Below, piece by piece: positions 1 to 12,324 of a DNA stretch of 64,000 nt. The notes under the pieces are model-generated. The model saw only the letters and a program-made list of their open reading frames with translations, was not told where the DNA came from and did no database searches. Made by a program: the position numbers and the translations under genes. This DNA is from Nepenthes gracilis (lineage: Eukaryota; Streptophyta; Magnoliopsida; Caryophyllales; Nepenthaceae). The stretch is taken from NCBI GenBank assembly GCA_033239525.1, contig BSYO01000008.1, positions 9,172,150 through 9,236,149 on the forward strand, given 5' to 3'. Within the stretch, counting starts at the first letter, position 1. Every line of letters begins with the position of its first letter.

Positions 1-1894
1 GTAAGTATGTTACATCGTGTCATTGGTCTGTTTTTGTATCCGATAAATTTTATTTACATTGGGAGGTTTTATATATATGCATGATATTTTATTTACCATA
101 TTTATTTCCTTTGTGTATGCATGTCTTATTTACTAGTTGTTTTGTGGTTTTGTTGGAGTTTTGCTAATATTTGAAAGTTTTGTTTATTTTATAAAAAAAT
201 GGATAAGTATTTGAGATATGATATTTGTGTATCGATATATTTGTATGAAAAAAAGTCATAAAAATTTACATGGGCCGTACATTGGTATACATGTATCGGT
301 GCCAGGGGCTCGGGATTTCTACCTTTGTGGTTTGATACGATATGTGACCTTTTTCTGACGGGGAAAGCATTCGTGATCCTTTTCCGACGAGGAAAGCTTT
401 GTGACTTTATTTTTCGTTAATAGAAAAAGGTTTTGTTATGTAAATAATTCTCCATAGTTGTATTTTAATGAGAACTATTAGAAGATGATTGAACAAAATT
501 AATATATTCAGATATCATAATATATCATATTTATTTGAGGATTACACCCAATATCACAAGTGACAAAATATAATGAGCACGTTCCTTGTTTATAGGAGAA
601 CATATATAGATAACCCTACCAATAGATCTAAATAGTGGTAAATATGGTTTAAAATTATTGGATGTATGTGTAACTCTTTCACAAGTTGGACTTTTGATCT
701 TTGGTTCATTGATTTTGGATATACTTTGTATTTTGATATGTTTTCTACATTGATTTGCATATGGATTTCATTTAAGATTTGCAGGTTTGCCTAAATATGG
801 GATTTGACTAGTTTCGTACATTTAGATATGTGATTTTGTTTTAAAATATATTTTGTTCTTATGTGATTTAGTTACAAATTATGTTTCATTCGTACATGAT
901 TTTGATCTAAATTTTATTTCATTCAGTATATGTTTCATATAAATTATGATATAATTTGGATTATATGATTTTACTCTGTATCCTATTTTGTTTAAAGTAT
1001 GTCTCAATTGGACTATATTTTGATTTAGACTATATTTTGAGTACAAGACTACCTTCAAACCTTCGATATTGGGCTTCTAGATTTGTAACCTTTATACATT
1101 TTGAATGTATTTATGGACTATTCTTTTGATTTTCGGATATTATTATTTATTATATTATATAGATAATATAAGATATTATCTGCCTTCAAACCTTCATTAT
1201 TGGGCTTCTAGATTTGTAACCTTTACACATTTTGAATGTATTTATGGACTCTCCATCTGATTTTAGATATTATTATTTATTATATTATATAGATAATATA
1301 ATATATTATCTACCTTCAAACTTTTGATATTAGGCTTCTAGATTTGTGACATTAACATATTTTGAATGTATTTATGGATTCTCCATCTGATTTTAAATAT
1401 TATTATTTATTATATTATATAGATACTTACTAAGTTTTAGACTTAAATTTTTATTTTTTATCCATTTAATTTGTGAATTTGGATACATTATAGAAGTTTG
1501 AACATGATCTAGTCACAGTTTTATCTTTTTGGTGAGTATTAGTTGTAGTTCGATTTTATTGATATTGGTTGATATTAAACATTGAGAGATATGGGGTCTT
1601 GGTTGTGGTTTTGTATTAAAAATTGTTGGATTATTCAGTCATTGAGTCATGTTGTTATCAATGGTTTGTCACCTCCCTTACCATATTTATGGAGTAAGTC
1701 GTATTTATTATATTATTTAGATGATTATCTGATGAGATCTTGTATGGGTATTATTTTTATAGTTGTCATATCGAGTCATGTGGATGTTTGTTTTGTCACA
1801 CCCAGGTTTAAAATTTGTTGGTTGTTGTATTATTTTGATATTTTAATTTTTATAAATTATAATTATTTAGATCTGTTTTGGTCCGGATTCATAA
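1..1894 (+). repeat. RE1 5' LTR, right-hand part
   Basis: This stretch aligns by eye with 7857-9679, including the shared blocks around 'ggtatac.tgtatcg' (280-300 versus 8120-8135) and the shared tail near 'aaattataattatttaga'. The end is placed just before a degenerate primer-binding site. The boundary is uncertain by a few bases because the terminal CA is mutated. The sequence is very AT-rich and non-coding; the small ORF at 1582-1911 lies inside it and is not a gene. Confidence 0.8.
1052..1425 (+). repeat. 130-bp tandem triplication inside RE1 5' LTR
   Basis: Three copies of a ~130-bp unit start at 1052, 1183 and 1313. Each begins with 'ccttcaaac' and contains 'gggcttctagatttg' (or a near match) and 'tttatggact'. 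The matching place in the 3' LTR (about 9073) has one copy, so the triplication arose in this LTR after insertion. Confidence 0.85.
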
Positions 1895-1900
1895 TAGTGA

Positions 1901-1916
1901 ATAGTATATGAGAATA
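1901..1916 (+). other. RE1 primer-binding site (degenerate)
   Basis: The sequence tagtatatgagaa follows the LTR end and resembles the initiator-Met tRNA site TGGTATCAGAGC used by many plant elements. The same position in RE5 (43491-43503) is closer to that consensus, and the downstream bases 'gtcgtaa' are shared by both copies. Confidence 0.4.
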
Positions 1917-2439
1917 GTCGTAAGGAGATATATATTTTAGGTCAAGTTTTAGGAAGGTAATTAATTAGTTATTTTGTATGATATGTATTGTCTATAGCGG
2001 ATAATGGTGATTCAGGTTGTGGAGGATTGGGCTCTAACCAGGAGGATGATTATTTGGTTATGATTGGTTGCATGAATGATATAATGGATTGCATGATCCA
2101 ACGACAAGATGGGGATTTATATAATAACAAATAGCGATACACGTAAATGATATTGAGGAGGATGGCAAATTAGGGGCAAGGTAGAATGCTCTTCAGGAAT
2201 CGAGAAAAACGATTTAGGGAAAGCATGTGAAAATCAACTTACGAAATTCTTCGCCACGTGATCCCTACCAACTCCTTGGAACTCCTTGGACGGCGAGAGA
2301 CACCTTTCGGTCTTTCAATCTTCCCTCAAACCACTTGAATTACCAATTGATCCAATGAGTGTTTGAGAAAAGGTGATGAGAAAACTCTTTAGAACATGGA
2401 GTTCAAAGTGATTGGTTTTCAAGTTCTCAAGAGAAGAAA

Positions 2440-3220
2440 ACAAAGTCAAATTTGTCACTTATAAGCTAGATGGTGAGGTAAACCAGTGGTGGGCCACTCA
2501 ACGCCGGGAAATGAAAAATGAAGAAAATTTATGAAATGTTTTTTTGAAGAGGATGGCAAATGGGGCAAGGTAGAACGCTCTTTAGGAAAGCATGTCATGG
2601 CGAAATTCTTGGGAGAGGATTGTTTTATCTAAGGTGATGTTGCGAAAAACAAAGTCAAATTTGTCATTTAAGAAATCAAGGAGGAAATGAGTTTGATAGA
2701 GTTTTTACTATCCAGCATTTAAGAAATCAAGGAGTATGAGTTTGATAGGCTAAAGTAAGGCAATAAAATTGTGACGGAATATGATACAAAATTTTCAGAG
2801 TTGTCCCATTTTACTCTCCATGTTGTGGTAGACAAGACTAGGAGAGCCCAAAAGTTTTTACAATGGCTTTAGGATTCTATCAAAAAGCAAATAGTACCTC
2901 TCCATTTATGGACTTATAATGAAGATCTTAATCGGATTTTATTGATTAAGAGTAGTTACGGGTAAAGTATTTTGAGGGAAGATTGGAAGATCGAGGTGAG
3001 AGTTTGAGGGCCAGAGCTTCCCATTTGAGGTCCAAAGGTCAAGATAAAGAAAAATCAATCGAGGTGAAGTCTTTTCCACCGAAGCCCCAATTCATGATAT
3101 CAGTATGTGAGTTTTGTGGGAGAAACCATGTTTGAAGAATGTATTATGTCAAAGTGGAGCGTGCTTCAATTATTGCCAAGTGAGACACTAGGTGAAGGGT
3201 TGTCCAACCCCTCCGAAGCA
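2440..3220 (+). pseudogene. RE1 gag remnant
   Basis: Gag coats the element RNA and forms the virus-like particle. About 2442-2495 encodes a peptide ending GEVNQWW that matches the conserved YKLDGEA..WW block of plant gypsy gag; RE5 gag carries the equivalent YKLDGEAMKW. At 3162-3203 a zinc-knuckle-like C..C...H....C pattern remains, broken by a stop. Part of this region is locally duplicated: the phrase 'gaggatggcaaat..gggcaaggtagaa' occurs near 2160 and again near 2548. No open frame covers the domain, so this is a relic. Confidence 0.65.
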
Positions 3221-3249
3221 TTCGGATAGGATGGTAGTTCCCATTAGAG

Positions 3250-6200
3250 CTTTTCCGGCAATGTCACGAGATGCTAGGGTAGATCCATCGGTTGTTTTAG
3301 GTAGTATGTAAATTTTTTATTCTTTGACCCATGTTTTGATTGACCCGAGGATTACGTACTCTTTTGTGAACCTTAAATTTGTTTGTAATTTGTGTGTACC
3401 TCCTTGATTTTTGGAATGTGCGTTGCTAGTGTCTACTCCTTTAGGAAATCTTTGCTTGCTGATATCTTGTATCCTCAGTGTTTGGTTTGGATTAATAGGT
3501 ATGAATTGTTGGTTGATTTGATTTTGCATGATACGCCAAACTTTGGTGTCATTTTAGGAATGAATTAGTTGGCATACAATCACACCAGTATGGATTATTT
3601 AAGCAAAATCATTTTATTTTATATTTCAAATTATGAATCATTTGAATTTTAAGGAAGAATCAGAAGGGAGACGACACGATTAATTTTAAGTTTGCATGCA
3701 AGTTATTTGATGAAAGATGGGTGTCGAGCTTACTTGATATATATAACCACATCTAGGAGTCATACTGCAGCCATTGAGGATATTCCGGTTATATGTGAGT
3801 TCAAGGATGTCATTTTAGAGAAACTGCATGGATTACCTCATAATCGGGAGATTAAGTTTGCTATTGATGTCATATCAAGATCAACACCGATTTCGAGGGC
3901 TTCTTAAAGAATGGCCCCGTTCGAGTTAAAGGAATTAAGATAACAATTGCAAGATCTATTAGAGAAGGAATTTATTTGGTTGAGTGTTTTACCATGGGGG
4001 TACTCCGATACTTTTTGTAAAGAAGGACGGATTGATAAGGTTATGTATGGATTATTAAGAATTAAAATTACAATAAAAATAAATATCCTCTTTCTGAGAA
4101 TAGATGATTTGTTCAATCAACTGTAAGAAGCACAAGTCTTTTCTAAAACCAATCCACATTCAGGATACTATTAGTTGAGGATTAAATTGAAGGATGTGCC
4201 CAAGATAGCTTTCAGGATAAGGTACGGCTACTATAAATTTTTAGTGATTCCTTTCGGGTTGATGAATGCACCAACATTTTTTACGGATCTTATGAATCGG
4301 ATTTTTCAATCATACTTGGATCAATTTATGGTGGACTTTATCGATGATATTCTAATTTATTCAAGAAGTTTTGAGGAGTATGAAAATTATTTGAGAATTG
4401 TACTACAAACTTTGAGGGAGAGGCAACTGTTTACTAAGTTGATGAAATGCAAATTTTGGTAGTGGAAGTGTCATTTTTTGGATAGTTTTTAAAGGTAGTG
4501 TATTAGTGGACCTAAAGAAGGTTGAAGCGGTGGAAAATTGGGATAGGCCAACTAATATCATGGAGGTACATAATTTTTAAATCGATCCGATTTATAAATG
4601 ATTTGTTGAAAAATTCTTGAGGATTACTATGCCACTTATGCATTTGACGCAAAAACAAACAATTTTCATTTGGAGATGAAGATTGTGAAAAGAGCATTCA
4701 AGAGTTAAAAATAGATTGATTTCGGCATCGATTTTGTTGATCCTTGATAGATCGGGAGGCTTTATTGTGTATTGTGATGCTTCTAAGAAAAGGTTGAGTT
4801 ATGTGTTAATGCAGTATGGTTGGGTGGTTGCCTATGGATCGAGGTAGTTGAAGGTCCATAAATAGAATTATTCTATCCACGATTCGGAGTTAGATTGTGA
4901 TTTTTACATTGAAAATTTAGAGGAATTATCTATATAGAGAGAAGTTTATGATATATTCCAACCATAAGAGTTTAAAGTATTTGTTCTCATAGAAAAAATT
5001 AAATATATGGTAACATAGGTAGATGGATTTGTTGAAGGACTATGATTACGAGATCTAGTATTAGTTAGGGAAAGCAAACGTGGTTGTTGATGCTTTAACT
5101 CAGAAGTTTTTCGATTTGATGGCTCATTTGATGTTTAAAAAATACGAGATGTTGGATAAAATGAAGAGTTATACTATTCAGTTACACTCTTAATGGTCGA
5201 TGATAGTATTGTTATATCTTCAAATACAGCTAGTGATTTTGTAAAAATTAAGAAGACTTAGATGAGTAAATTTTACTTGATAAAAATTATCGAAGATTTG
5301 GATAATGAGTCATGGGCAAATTTTAATGTGTAGGTAGATGTGGTTCTTATCTTTCAAGATATAATTTGTGTTCTGAATATAAAGGAGTTGAAGGAGAAAA
5401 TATTGAATGAGGCTCATAGGTTAAAATATACTATTTATCCTAGAATGAATAAGATGTATTAGGATATGAAGAAGAATTTCTCATGGTGGAATATGAGGCG
5501 GAAGATTATGACATTTGTGGTAAGGTGTATTGTATGTCAATAGGTGAAAGTTGAGCATAAGAAGTCTCTAAGATTTTTACACCCTCTGCTAATTTTCAGT
5601 TAAAAATGGGTGCACATCAAGATAGATTTTATTTTTAATTTGCTTAGGACGACAAGAAATTTGGATGCAATTTGGGTGATTGTGGATAGGCTGACGAGGT
5701 CAACTTATTTTTTACCAGTTAGGATGATGTATTCAAAGAATAAGTTAGTGCGTCTATCTATTAATAAAATTGTAAGGCTACTTGATATTCCAATTTTGAT
5801 AGTCTCAAATTGTGATTTGATGCTTGTGTCAAAGTTTTGAAAAAGTTTACATACTGAATTGGGTACCAAGTTAAAATTTATTATGGCATTTCTTCCGTGA
5901 AAAGACAGTCAATTAGAGAGGACCATCCAGAATTTAGAGAATATGCTGAGGGTATCAGTTTTGAATATGAAAGAAAATTTGGATAATTATTTGCTATTAG
6001 TTGAGTTTGTATATAACAATAGTTATTAGTCAAATATCGGGATGGCCCCTTTGAAAGCATTATATGGATAGAGATGTATGTCTCCTATCAATTGGGAAGA
6101 GATTGATGATCATAAGCCTTTGAGCCCCGATATTATTCAAGATACTTCAGATAAGATCAAAAGTATTTGAGATCAATTGATTGCTACGTAGAGTTACCAA

Positions 6201-6655
6201 AAGAGTTATGCCGACAGAATGAGGTCCAATTTGGAGTTCAATGTGGGTGATTATATATTTTTAAATATACCTCCTAGAAAAAGGAATTTCAAGGTTCGGA
6301 ATGAAAGGTAAATTAAAGCCAAGATTCATTGGATCATCTGAGATTTTACAGCGGATCGGAGAGGTATCATATAAATTGCCTTTACTTCTAAATTTAATGT
6401 CTCTCATGTATCTATATTGAGAAAGTATGTGTATGATTCCTTGCATGTAATTGAGTATGAACTATTACAGATTGATGAGAATTTGATGTATATAGATGTT
6501 TCAATTCAGATTTTAGATAGAAAGGATCAGGTATTGAGGAACATAACAATCCTATTGGGCAAGGTGCTTTGGAGGACCCATTCGGTCAAGGAAGCGATAT
6601 GGGAACGCAAGGACAAAGTCCGAGAAAAATACCCCTACTTGTTTGAATTTTAAAA
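3250..6655 (+). pseudogene. RE1 pol remnant (protease, RT, RNase H, integrase, chromodomain)
   Basis: Pol would make the protease, reverse transcriptase/RNase H and integrase of the element. The protease site near 3332-3360 reads IDPRITYSF, where relatives have DPGATHSF, so the catalytic Gly is replaced. RT is best seen at 4175-4462, with FGLMNAPT and the catalytic FIDDILIYS (the YxDD box). An RNase H fragment near 4750-4780 has VYCDAS. The integrase core remains at about 5610-6060: its second Asp region reads VSNCD, while the Glu motif DSQLERTIQ is kept. The chromodomain closes the ORF at 6417-6653. Stops and frameshifts are present throughout. Confidence 0.85.
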
Positions 6656-7850
6656 TATATAAATTTTGAGGACGAAGTTTTTAAAAGGTAGAAGAATAGT
6701 AATACCTAATTTCTGTTTGATTTAATTTGGTATTATATATTATTTTGATAAATTTGATATATCAGAATTAATTATATTATGAAATTTTAAAGAAAATTGG
6801 AGCAGCAGGCAGGTGCCTAAGGCGCACCCGCCGTATGCTTGAGCACTGAAAGCTGTGGAGCAGCACTCAAGGGGTACTCGAGAAGCGCTCGAGTGCCATT
6901 TGCCGTGAGTTGGGCACTCAAGGTGCACCTAAGTGGCGCTTGAGCGTCGGTGGTCCTATTTAAGCTGCATTAGAGCACTGTTTGGCCATTTTGTGTGAGA
7001 GAGAAAGAGAAAGAGGAGAGAAAAAGAAGAGAAATGGTGGTTCAGAGTATTTTTTTTATCGGATTTGTTTAGTAGGAATGAAAGGTAAATCAAAATTCAT
7101 TGGATCATCTGAGATTTTACAGTGGATTGGAGAGGTGTCCTATAAATTGGCTTTACTACTAAATTTAATGTCTCTCATGTATCTATATTGAGAAAGTATG
7201 TGTATGATTCATTGCATGTAATCGAATATGAACCATTACAGATTGATGAGAATTTGATATATATAGAGGTTCCAATTCAGATTTTAGATAGAAAGGATCA
7301 AGTATTGAGAAACAAGACAATCATATTGGTCAAGGTGCTTTGGAGAACCCATTCGGTCAAGGAAGCGATATGGGAATGCAAGGTCAAAGTCCGAGAAAGA
7401 TAACCCTACTTATTTGAGTTTTAAAATATGTAAATTTTGACAACAAAATTTTTATAAGAATGGAAGAATCGTAATACCTAATTTTCATTTGATTTAATTT
7501 GGTATTATATATTATTTTGGATAAATTTGATATATCAAAATTAATTATATTATGAAATTTTAAAGAAAATTGGAGCTGGCAGGCTGGTGCCTAAGGTGCG
7601 CCCGCCGTGTACTTGAGGGCTGAAAGCCGTGGAGCAGCACTCAAGGGGTACTCGAGACAGCACTCGAGTGCCATTTGCCGTGAGTTGGGCGCTCAAGGTG
7701 CACCTAAGTAGAGCTCGAGCATCGATGGTCCTATTTAAGCTGCATTAGCGCACTGTTTGGCCATTTTGTGTGAGAAAGAAGGAGAAAGAGGAGAGAAAAA
7801 GAAGAGAAGTGGTGGTTCAGAGTATTTTTTTATCAGATTTGTTTAGTAGG
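6301..7850 (+). repeat. 777-bp tandem duplication across RE1 pol end and 3' LTR start
   Basis: Unit 1 is about 6301-7076 and unit 2 about 7077-7850. Each holds the integrase C-terminus and chromodomain (6417-6653 and 7188-7403), the purine tract, and the first ~380 bp of the LTR. The junction joins 'tttagtagg' in the LTR back to 'aatgaaagg' in pol, with a 2-3 base 'gg' overlap. RE1 therefore has two chromodomain copies and two LTR starts (about 6698 and 7469). The units differ by scattered substitutions, so the duplication is not recent. Confidence 0.9.
7188..7435 (+). pseudogene. Second copy of RE1 chromodomain
   Basis: This is the duplicated copy of the chromodomain segment and lies inside unit 2 of the tandem duplication. 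It reads VLRNKTIILVKVLWRTHSV, close to the first copy at 6417-6653. Chromodomains of this lineage are thought to steer integration to particular chromatin. Here the fragment has no upstream integrase in frame and is cut off from the pol reading frame, so it is a passenger of the duplication. Confidence 0.75.
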
Positions 7851-9679
7851 AGGTTGAGACAAGTATCCTTACACTTTATCTTTGGTCTATTTTCATATTT
7901 GATAAACTTTAATGTGCATTTATATTATTTTTAGTCACCCTATATATTTTCTTCATATATGCATGTCTTATTTACCGATTGTTTGTGGTTTTGTTGGTTT
8001 TGCTAATATTTTAGGGTTTTATTTATTTTATAAAAAATGGATAAATATTTGAGATTTTATATTTGTGTATCAATATATTTATAAGGAAAAAGTTATGAAA
8101 ACCTACATGAACTGTGCATTGGTATACGTGTATCGCTACCTGATGCTTGGGATCTTTACTTTTGTGATTCAATTAAATATGTGATCCTTTCCCAACAAAA
8201 AAAGCATTTGTGACCCTTTCTTGATGAAGAAAGTTTTGTGACTCTCTTTTTGTCAATAGGAAAAGACTTTGTTTTGTAGATTACCCTCCTCATTTGTATT
8301 TTAATGAGAACTATTATAAGATAATTAAATAAAATTAATATATTCAGATATTTTAATATATCAGATTGATTTGAGGATTACACCCAACGCAATAGGTGAC
8401 AAAATATAATGAATATATTCTTTATCTATAGAAGAGTATATATAGATAGCCTTACCTATGAGTTTAAATAATAGTTGATATAGTTTAAGATTATTAAAAG
8501 TATATGTAACCCTTCCTCAAATTGATCTTTTATTATTTAATTCTCGAATTTCGTACATATTTTATATTTTGATATTTTTCTACATTGATTTGCGTATGGA
8601 TTTTTTTAAGGTTCGTAGGTTTGCCCAATGGTATGTAATTTCATTTCGAAACATATTTTGTTCTTATAATTTAAGATTACCGGAAGTATGTGTAACACTT
8701 TCTCAAGTTGGTTTCTTGGCCTTTGGTTCTCCAATTTCGTGCATATTTTATATTTTGATATGTTTTATACATCAATTTGCATATGAATTTCGTTTGAGAT
8801 TTGTAGACTTGCTCCCCAGATGGGATTTGGTCAGTTTAGTAAATTTGGATATGTGATTTCGTTTTGGAACATATTTCATTCTTATATGATTTTATTTTGA
8901 ATTATATTTTGTTCATACGGGATTTCAATCCGAACTTCGTTTTGTTTAGTATATATTTCATATGGATTATGATATGATTTTGATTATATGATTTCACTCT
9001 GAATCTCGTTTCGTTTAGAGTACATCCCGAGAAGACTATATTTCAATTTTGATTATATTTTGAGTACACGACTACCTTTAAACCCTTGATATTGGGCTTC
9101 TTGATTTTTGACCTTTATGCGTTTAAATTTTAGACTCATGTTTTTATTTCAAAAATTATAATTTATTATATTATATCAACACTTATTGAGTTTTAGATTC
9201 ACATTTTTATTTCTTATCTCTTCAAATTTGTTGGCATGGATACATTGCATGATTTTGGACATAAGTTGCTCATAATTTCATCTTTTGGTGAGCATTAGTT
9301 ATAGTTTGGATTTTATCTGTATTTGTTGTATATCGAACATTGAGAGGTAGTGAGTTTTAGTAGTGGTTCTATATTAAAAACATTTGGATTACTTAGTCAT
9401 TTTGTTATGTTATTATTGATAGTTTGTCACATCCCTTACAATATTTGTGGAGCAAATCGTATTTATTATATTATTCAAATATTTATCCGATGATATCTTA
9501 TGTGAGTTATTATTTTCATGGTTGTCATATTTGGTCATATGAATATTTATTTTGTCACACCCGAGTTTATAACTTATTGATTATTATTATATTAAGACCT
9601 ATTTGCTTGAATTTGTTTTGAGATTTTAATTTTTATAAATTATAATTATTTAGACCTATTTTTATCCGAGTTTATGATA
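7469..9679 (+). repeat. RE1 3' LTR
   Basis: It starts at the degenerate 'cgtaataccta' after a purine-rich tract; the family consensus is likely TGTAATACC. It ends in the degenerate 'gtttatgata' where the 5' LTR has 'gattcataata'. It includes a GC-richer block (7580-7735) with CTCGAG-containing inverted repeats, a purine-rich leader (7770-7810), and then a long AT-rich tail shared with the 5' LTR. The ORFs at 8569-8856 and 9424-9621 lie within it and are not genes. Confidence 0.8.
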
Positions 9680-10821
9680 ACTAACCAAACTAATCTTATT
9701 CAATCTCCAAAATATATAATAAAATTGCTCAAAATAGAATTAGATTATGATAATGAAATTATACAACAAACCTTAAATAAAAATCCAAATACAAACCAAA
9801 TGCAAAATTGAATATCAATACACAATAATTAAATTTTCAGATATCTTTTATCTAAATCCTACAAATCTTCAAATAAGCTAATCGATAAAAGGTTAGAAAC
9901 TTTTATAAAATATGAGCTACAAGTTTAGCAATTATATATATATATATATATATAGGTTTAAAGTCAGAATAATAAAGTGAAAATAATAAAATATATGCAA
10001 AATCTATTATATGTCAAATGTTTAAATATCAAATGTCTAAATCTGTCAAATATCCGGATAAAATTTTGTACTAAAAATTTATTATTTGAATACGAATAGT
10101 AAATAGTCTAAATATACGGAATCATCTAAAAACTCAAATGTTCGAATGCCATAAATTTAGAATTCTCAAAGTCAAAAGTCCAAACTTGTGAAAATCGAAC
10201 AATTTCAAATATCAATTAAAACATGCAACTTTCAAAGTCAAGTATCTAATATATCAAATCATATGCAGGTAAAAGTCTTGATAATACAAAGCATGGTAAA
10301 ATTTGAGGGCCAACAATCAAAAGGCTAATTTTGATAAAGAGTTATACGTACTTTCGGTAGCCAAATCACTGTTATTTATATCTGTAAGCATGCTATTTAC
10401 ATATTACTTCATATAGATAGGGTTAAATGTCATTTTTATCACCTTTGAATAATATGTGCAATTATCAAATCTATTTAAATATATTACGAGATCTAAATGT
10501 ATTATTTTATTTAATTTTTTATAATTATTTTTAAAAATATCAAATCGGGAGAACTCCATACAAAAGGCTCGCAAATTTTTCTTTCTTTGAAAAAAAGTGT
10601 AAAACTTACTATAGCATTGCAAATATTTTTAATAATTTTTTTTATGAATAAATGATGTTATAATTAATTTTAATTAATTATTTAATTTATTGTATGGGTC
10701 CCAACCTAACATAAATGAAATGCCATGTTTAAAATAGGAAACACTAAAATTTTGAGAATACGCTACATTTAATAATAATAATAATAATAATTGTACCAGT
10801 ACTAATAATAATAACAAGCAG

Positions 10822-10856
<35 letters not shown>

Positions 10857-11100
10857 CATTTGCCAATTTTCCGTCCGCGGTGCCTCGCCCCATTTTTGAA
10901 TTTTTTAAAATAAAATTTATATTAAAAAAAAAAACTAAAACAGGGGCGAAGTTGCTGCTTCGCGAAGTAGTGCCGTCTTGCTCAGCCAAACGACTTCCTT
11001 GCAATTGCTTCAATAATGCTCAACAATCTTCATCCTCGTAGCCAATGTAAATATCTCCTCTTTACAGGCCAAAAATTTTCAACCGCAACAAATTTTTCTA
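9680..11100. other. AT-rich intergenic DNA with microsatellites
   Basis: I see no gene here. Simple repeats include (TA)n at 9932-9954, an AAT run near 10770-10790, and (GA)15 at 10825-10854. The ORFs across 10674-11041 are produced by the GA/AAT runs and lack any family motif. Confidence 0.6.
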
Positions 11101-11114
11101 CATCAGTTTTTTCA

Positions 11115-11122
11115 TATATAAA
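11115..11122 (+). promoter_or_regulatory. Candidate TATA box
   Basis: TATATAAA lies about 110 bp upstream of the candidate first-exon ATG at 11233. A purine-rich leader of the kind seen in plant 5' UTRs lies between them. Nothing else confirms a promoter. Confidence 0.35.
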
Positions 11123-11232
11123 CCTTTTGTTCCTTTATTTGTGGGATTCTTCCGATTGAGAGAGAGAAAGAAGTGTGCAGAAGTAGTGAGAAATCGAGGA
11201 AGAAGGAGGAGCCGCAGCTGCTCGTGGTACTG

Positions 11233-11288
11233 ATGGCCATTATCACTACTATTGCTGCTGTGCTGAGGAGTGGAGAAAATCTAAGCAA
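11233..11288 (+). CDS. Candidate first exon of a disrupted host gene
   Basis: An ATG in good context (tgATGGCC) opens a short frame, MAIITTIAAVLRSGENLS, that runs to a possible donor AA|GTAATT at 11289. GC content rises here compared with the surrounding DNA, and the order TATA box, purine-rich leader, ATG, donor is gene-like. I do not recognise the peptide. No second exon is identified. RE2 and RE3 lie downstream, so the remaining exons could be far away or lost. It could equally be a chance arrangement or a gene fragment. Confidence 0.25.
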
Positions 11289-11879
11289 GTAATTTTCGTA
11301 ACCTTCCATTTCTAACAAATAAATCTCTCTCTCTCTCTCTCTTTTTTTTTTATTGTTGATATTCAAAGTTACATGTCATGATTTTGAAGGTTACAGTTGA
11401 AATTAGTTGTGAAATGAGAAATTGGAGAAAACAGAGCATACGACTCTACTGTTAAGTTTTCGAGGAATTCACAATGTTTTAGGGCTTGAAAAATTGTGGA
11501 TTTCATGCCAGAAAGTCCTTATTTTAGATGCAGTATGATGAATGTTAAGATTTAGTTTCCTTCTGTGTAAATCGCGAATGAAGGAACAGTGCATTTTGCT
11601 CTGTTTGGAATTACCATTTTTGAACAGCGATTTAATGGCGAACAGCAGTGATTAGTTGACTGGAGAAGTCGATTGTTGTTGGCATATAAGTGTGTATATG
11701 GCTCTAGTGTAAACTGTTGTATGCATGTATTTATATGTAAACTCATATGTATACACATATGCTTAGCTGTGGCGTGTGTTGAGTATGTATGTGTGTATAT
11801 GTACAGGTATAGGGGCATGTATATTGTTATAAGTATATGGACAACAACCGTTATGTGACATATATGTATACGTATGAGG
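11289..11879. other. Non-coding DNA upstream of RE2
   Basis: I see no gene. It contains a (CT)n run at about 11324-11342 and a TG/TA-rich stretch (11680-11875) that continues on the other side of RE2 at 16188, as expected for the interrupted target sequence. Confidence 0.5.
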
Positions 11880-11884
11880 TATAT
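11880..11884. repeat. RE2 target-site duplication, left (TATAT)
   Basis: It is identical to 16183-16187. The low-complexity target makes a match less informative, but it abuts both LTR ends exactly. Confidence 0.75.
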
Positions 11885-12313
11885 TGATACGTGCTCCATG
11901 GGTGCATGCTGTAGATCACCGGCAATGCGTGAAAATTGCTGAGGGAAGGGGAGTTCTGACAGGGGAGAAAAAAAAATTACAGAGAGAACGAGAGCGCAAG
12001 GGAGAGAGAGCAGAGAGTAGAGGACTGTAGAAAGGGGAAGAAGGAAGGGATTGAGAGGGAAGGGAAATGGAAGGCAAAGTGATAGAGACAAAGAGAGAGA
12101 TAATTAATGGGAAAAAGGGAAATACTTCTCTATTTCTTTTGTCCAGCAGTGCTGGCTAAATACAATGAGGTGAAGAGGGCAGTACTGTATTGCACGTATC
12201 CCAACAAACGAAACAAACTAAACGAAACAAACTAATGGATAAACTAGTAACAAGTAAGGGAAAATAGAAAAGGAAAAAATTAGAAAAAATTAAAAAACTA
12301 TAGGCTCGTATCA
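11885..12313 (-). repeat. RE2 3' LTR (left side in the window)
   Basis: This 429-bp LTR is highly similar to 15778-16182, with a purine-rich block (11960-12100) and a shared 'ccagcagtgctggctaaata' region. The long ORF at 11552-12091 overlaps it and is not a gene. Confidence 0.9.
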
Positions 12314-12324
12314 TTGTCCTCCTT
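12314..12324 (-). other. RE2 polypurine tract
   Basis: On the minus strand AAGGAGGACAA lies directly upstream of the LTR start TGATACG. This fixes the orientation of the element. Confidence 0.7.

Larger units (their letters stand above)
1..9679 (+). mobile_element. RE1: decayed Ty3/gypsy chromovirus (Tekay/Del-like), left edge outside window
   Basis: The order is LTR, primer-site-like sequence, gag remnant, protease, RT, RNase H, integrase, chromodomain, LTR. This is the order of plant chromoviruses. Sequence 1-1894 is a diverged direct repeat of 7857-9679, which identifies the LTR pair. The C-terminal piece of pol reads like the Tekay chromodomain (motifs VLRN, KVLWR, EAIWER). Every domain is broken by stops and frameshifts, so the copy is old and cannot be autonomous. 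RE5 is a relative of the same lineage. The left end and left target duplication are outside the window. Confidence 0.88.

Noticed and set aside
10674..11041. Overlapping ORFs rich in Ser/Leu or Arg/Glu
   Set aside because: They are translations of the (GA)n and AAT microsatellites.
11552..12091. 179-codon minus-strand ORF
   Set aside because: It straddles the RE2 left LTR boundary and the target site, so it is a chance frame in AG-rich and TG-rich DNA.
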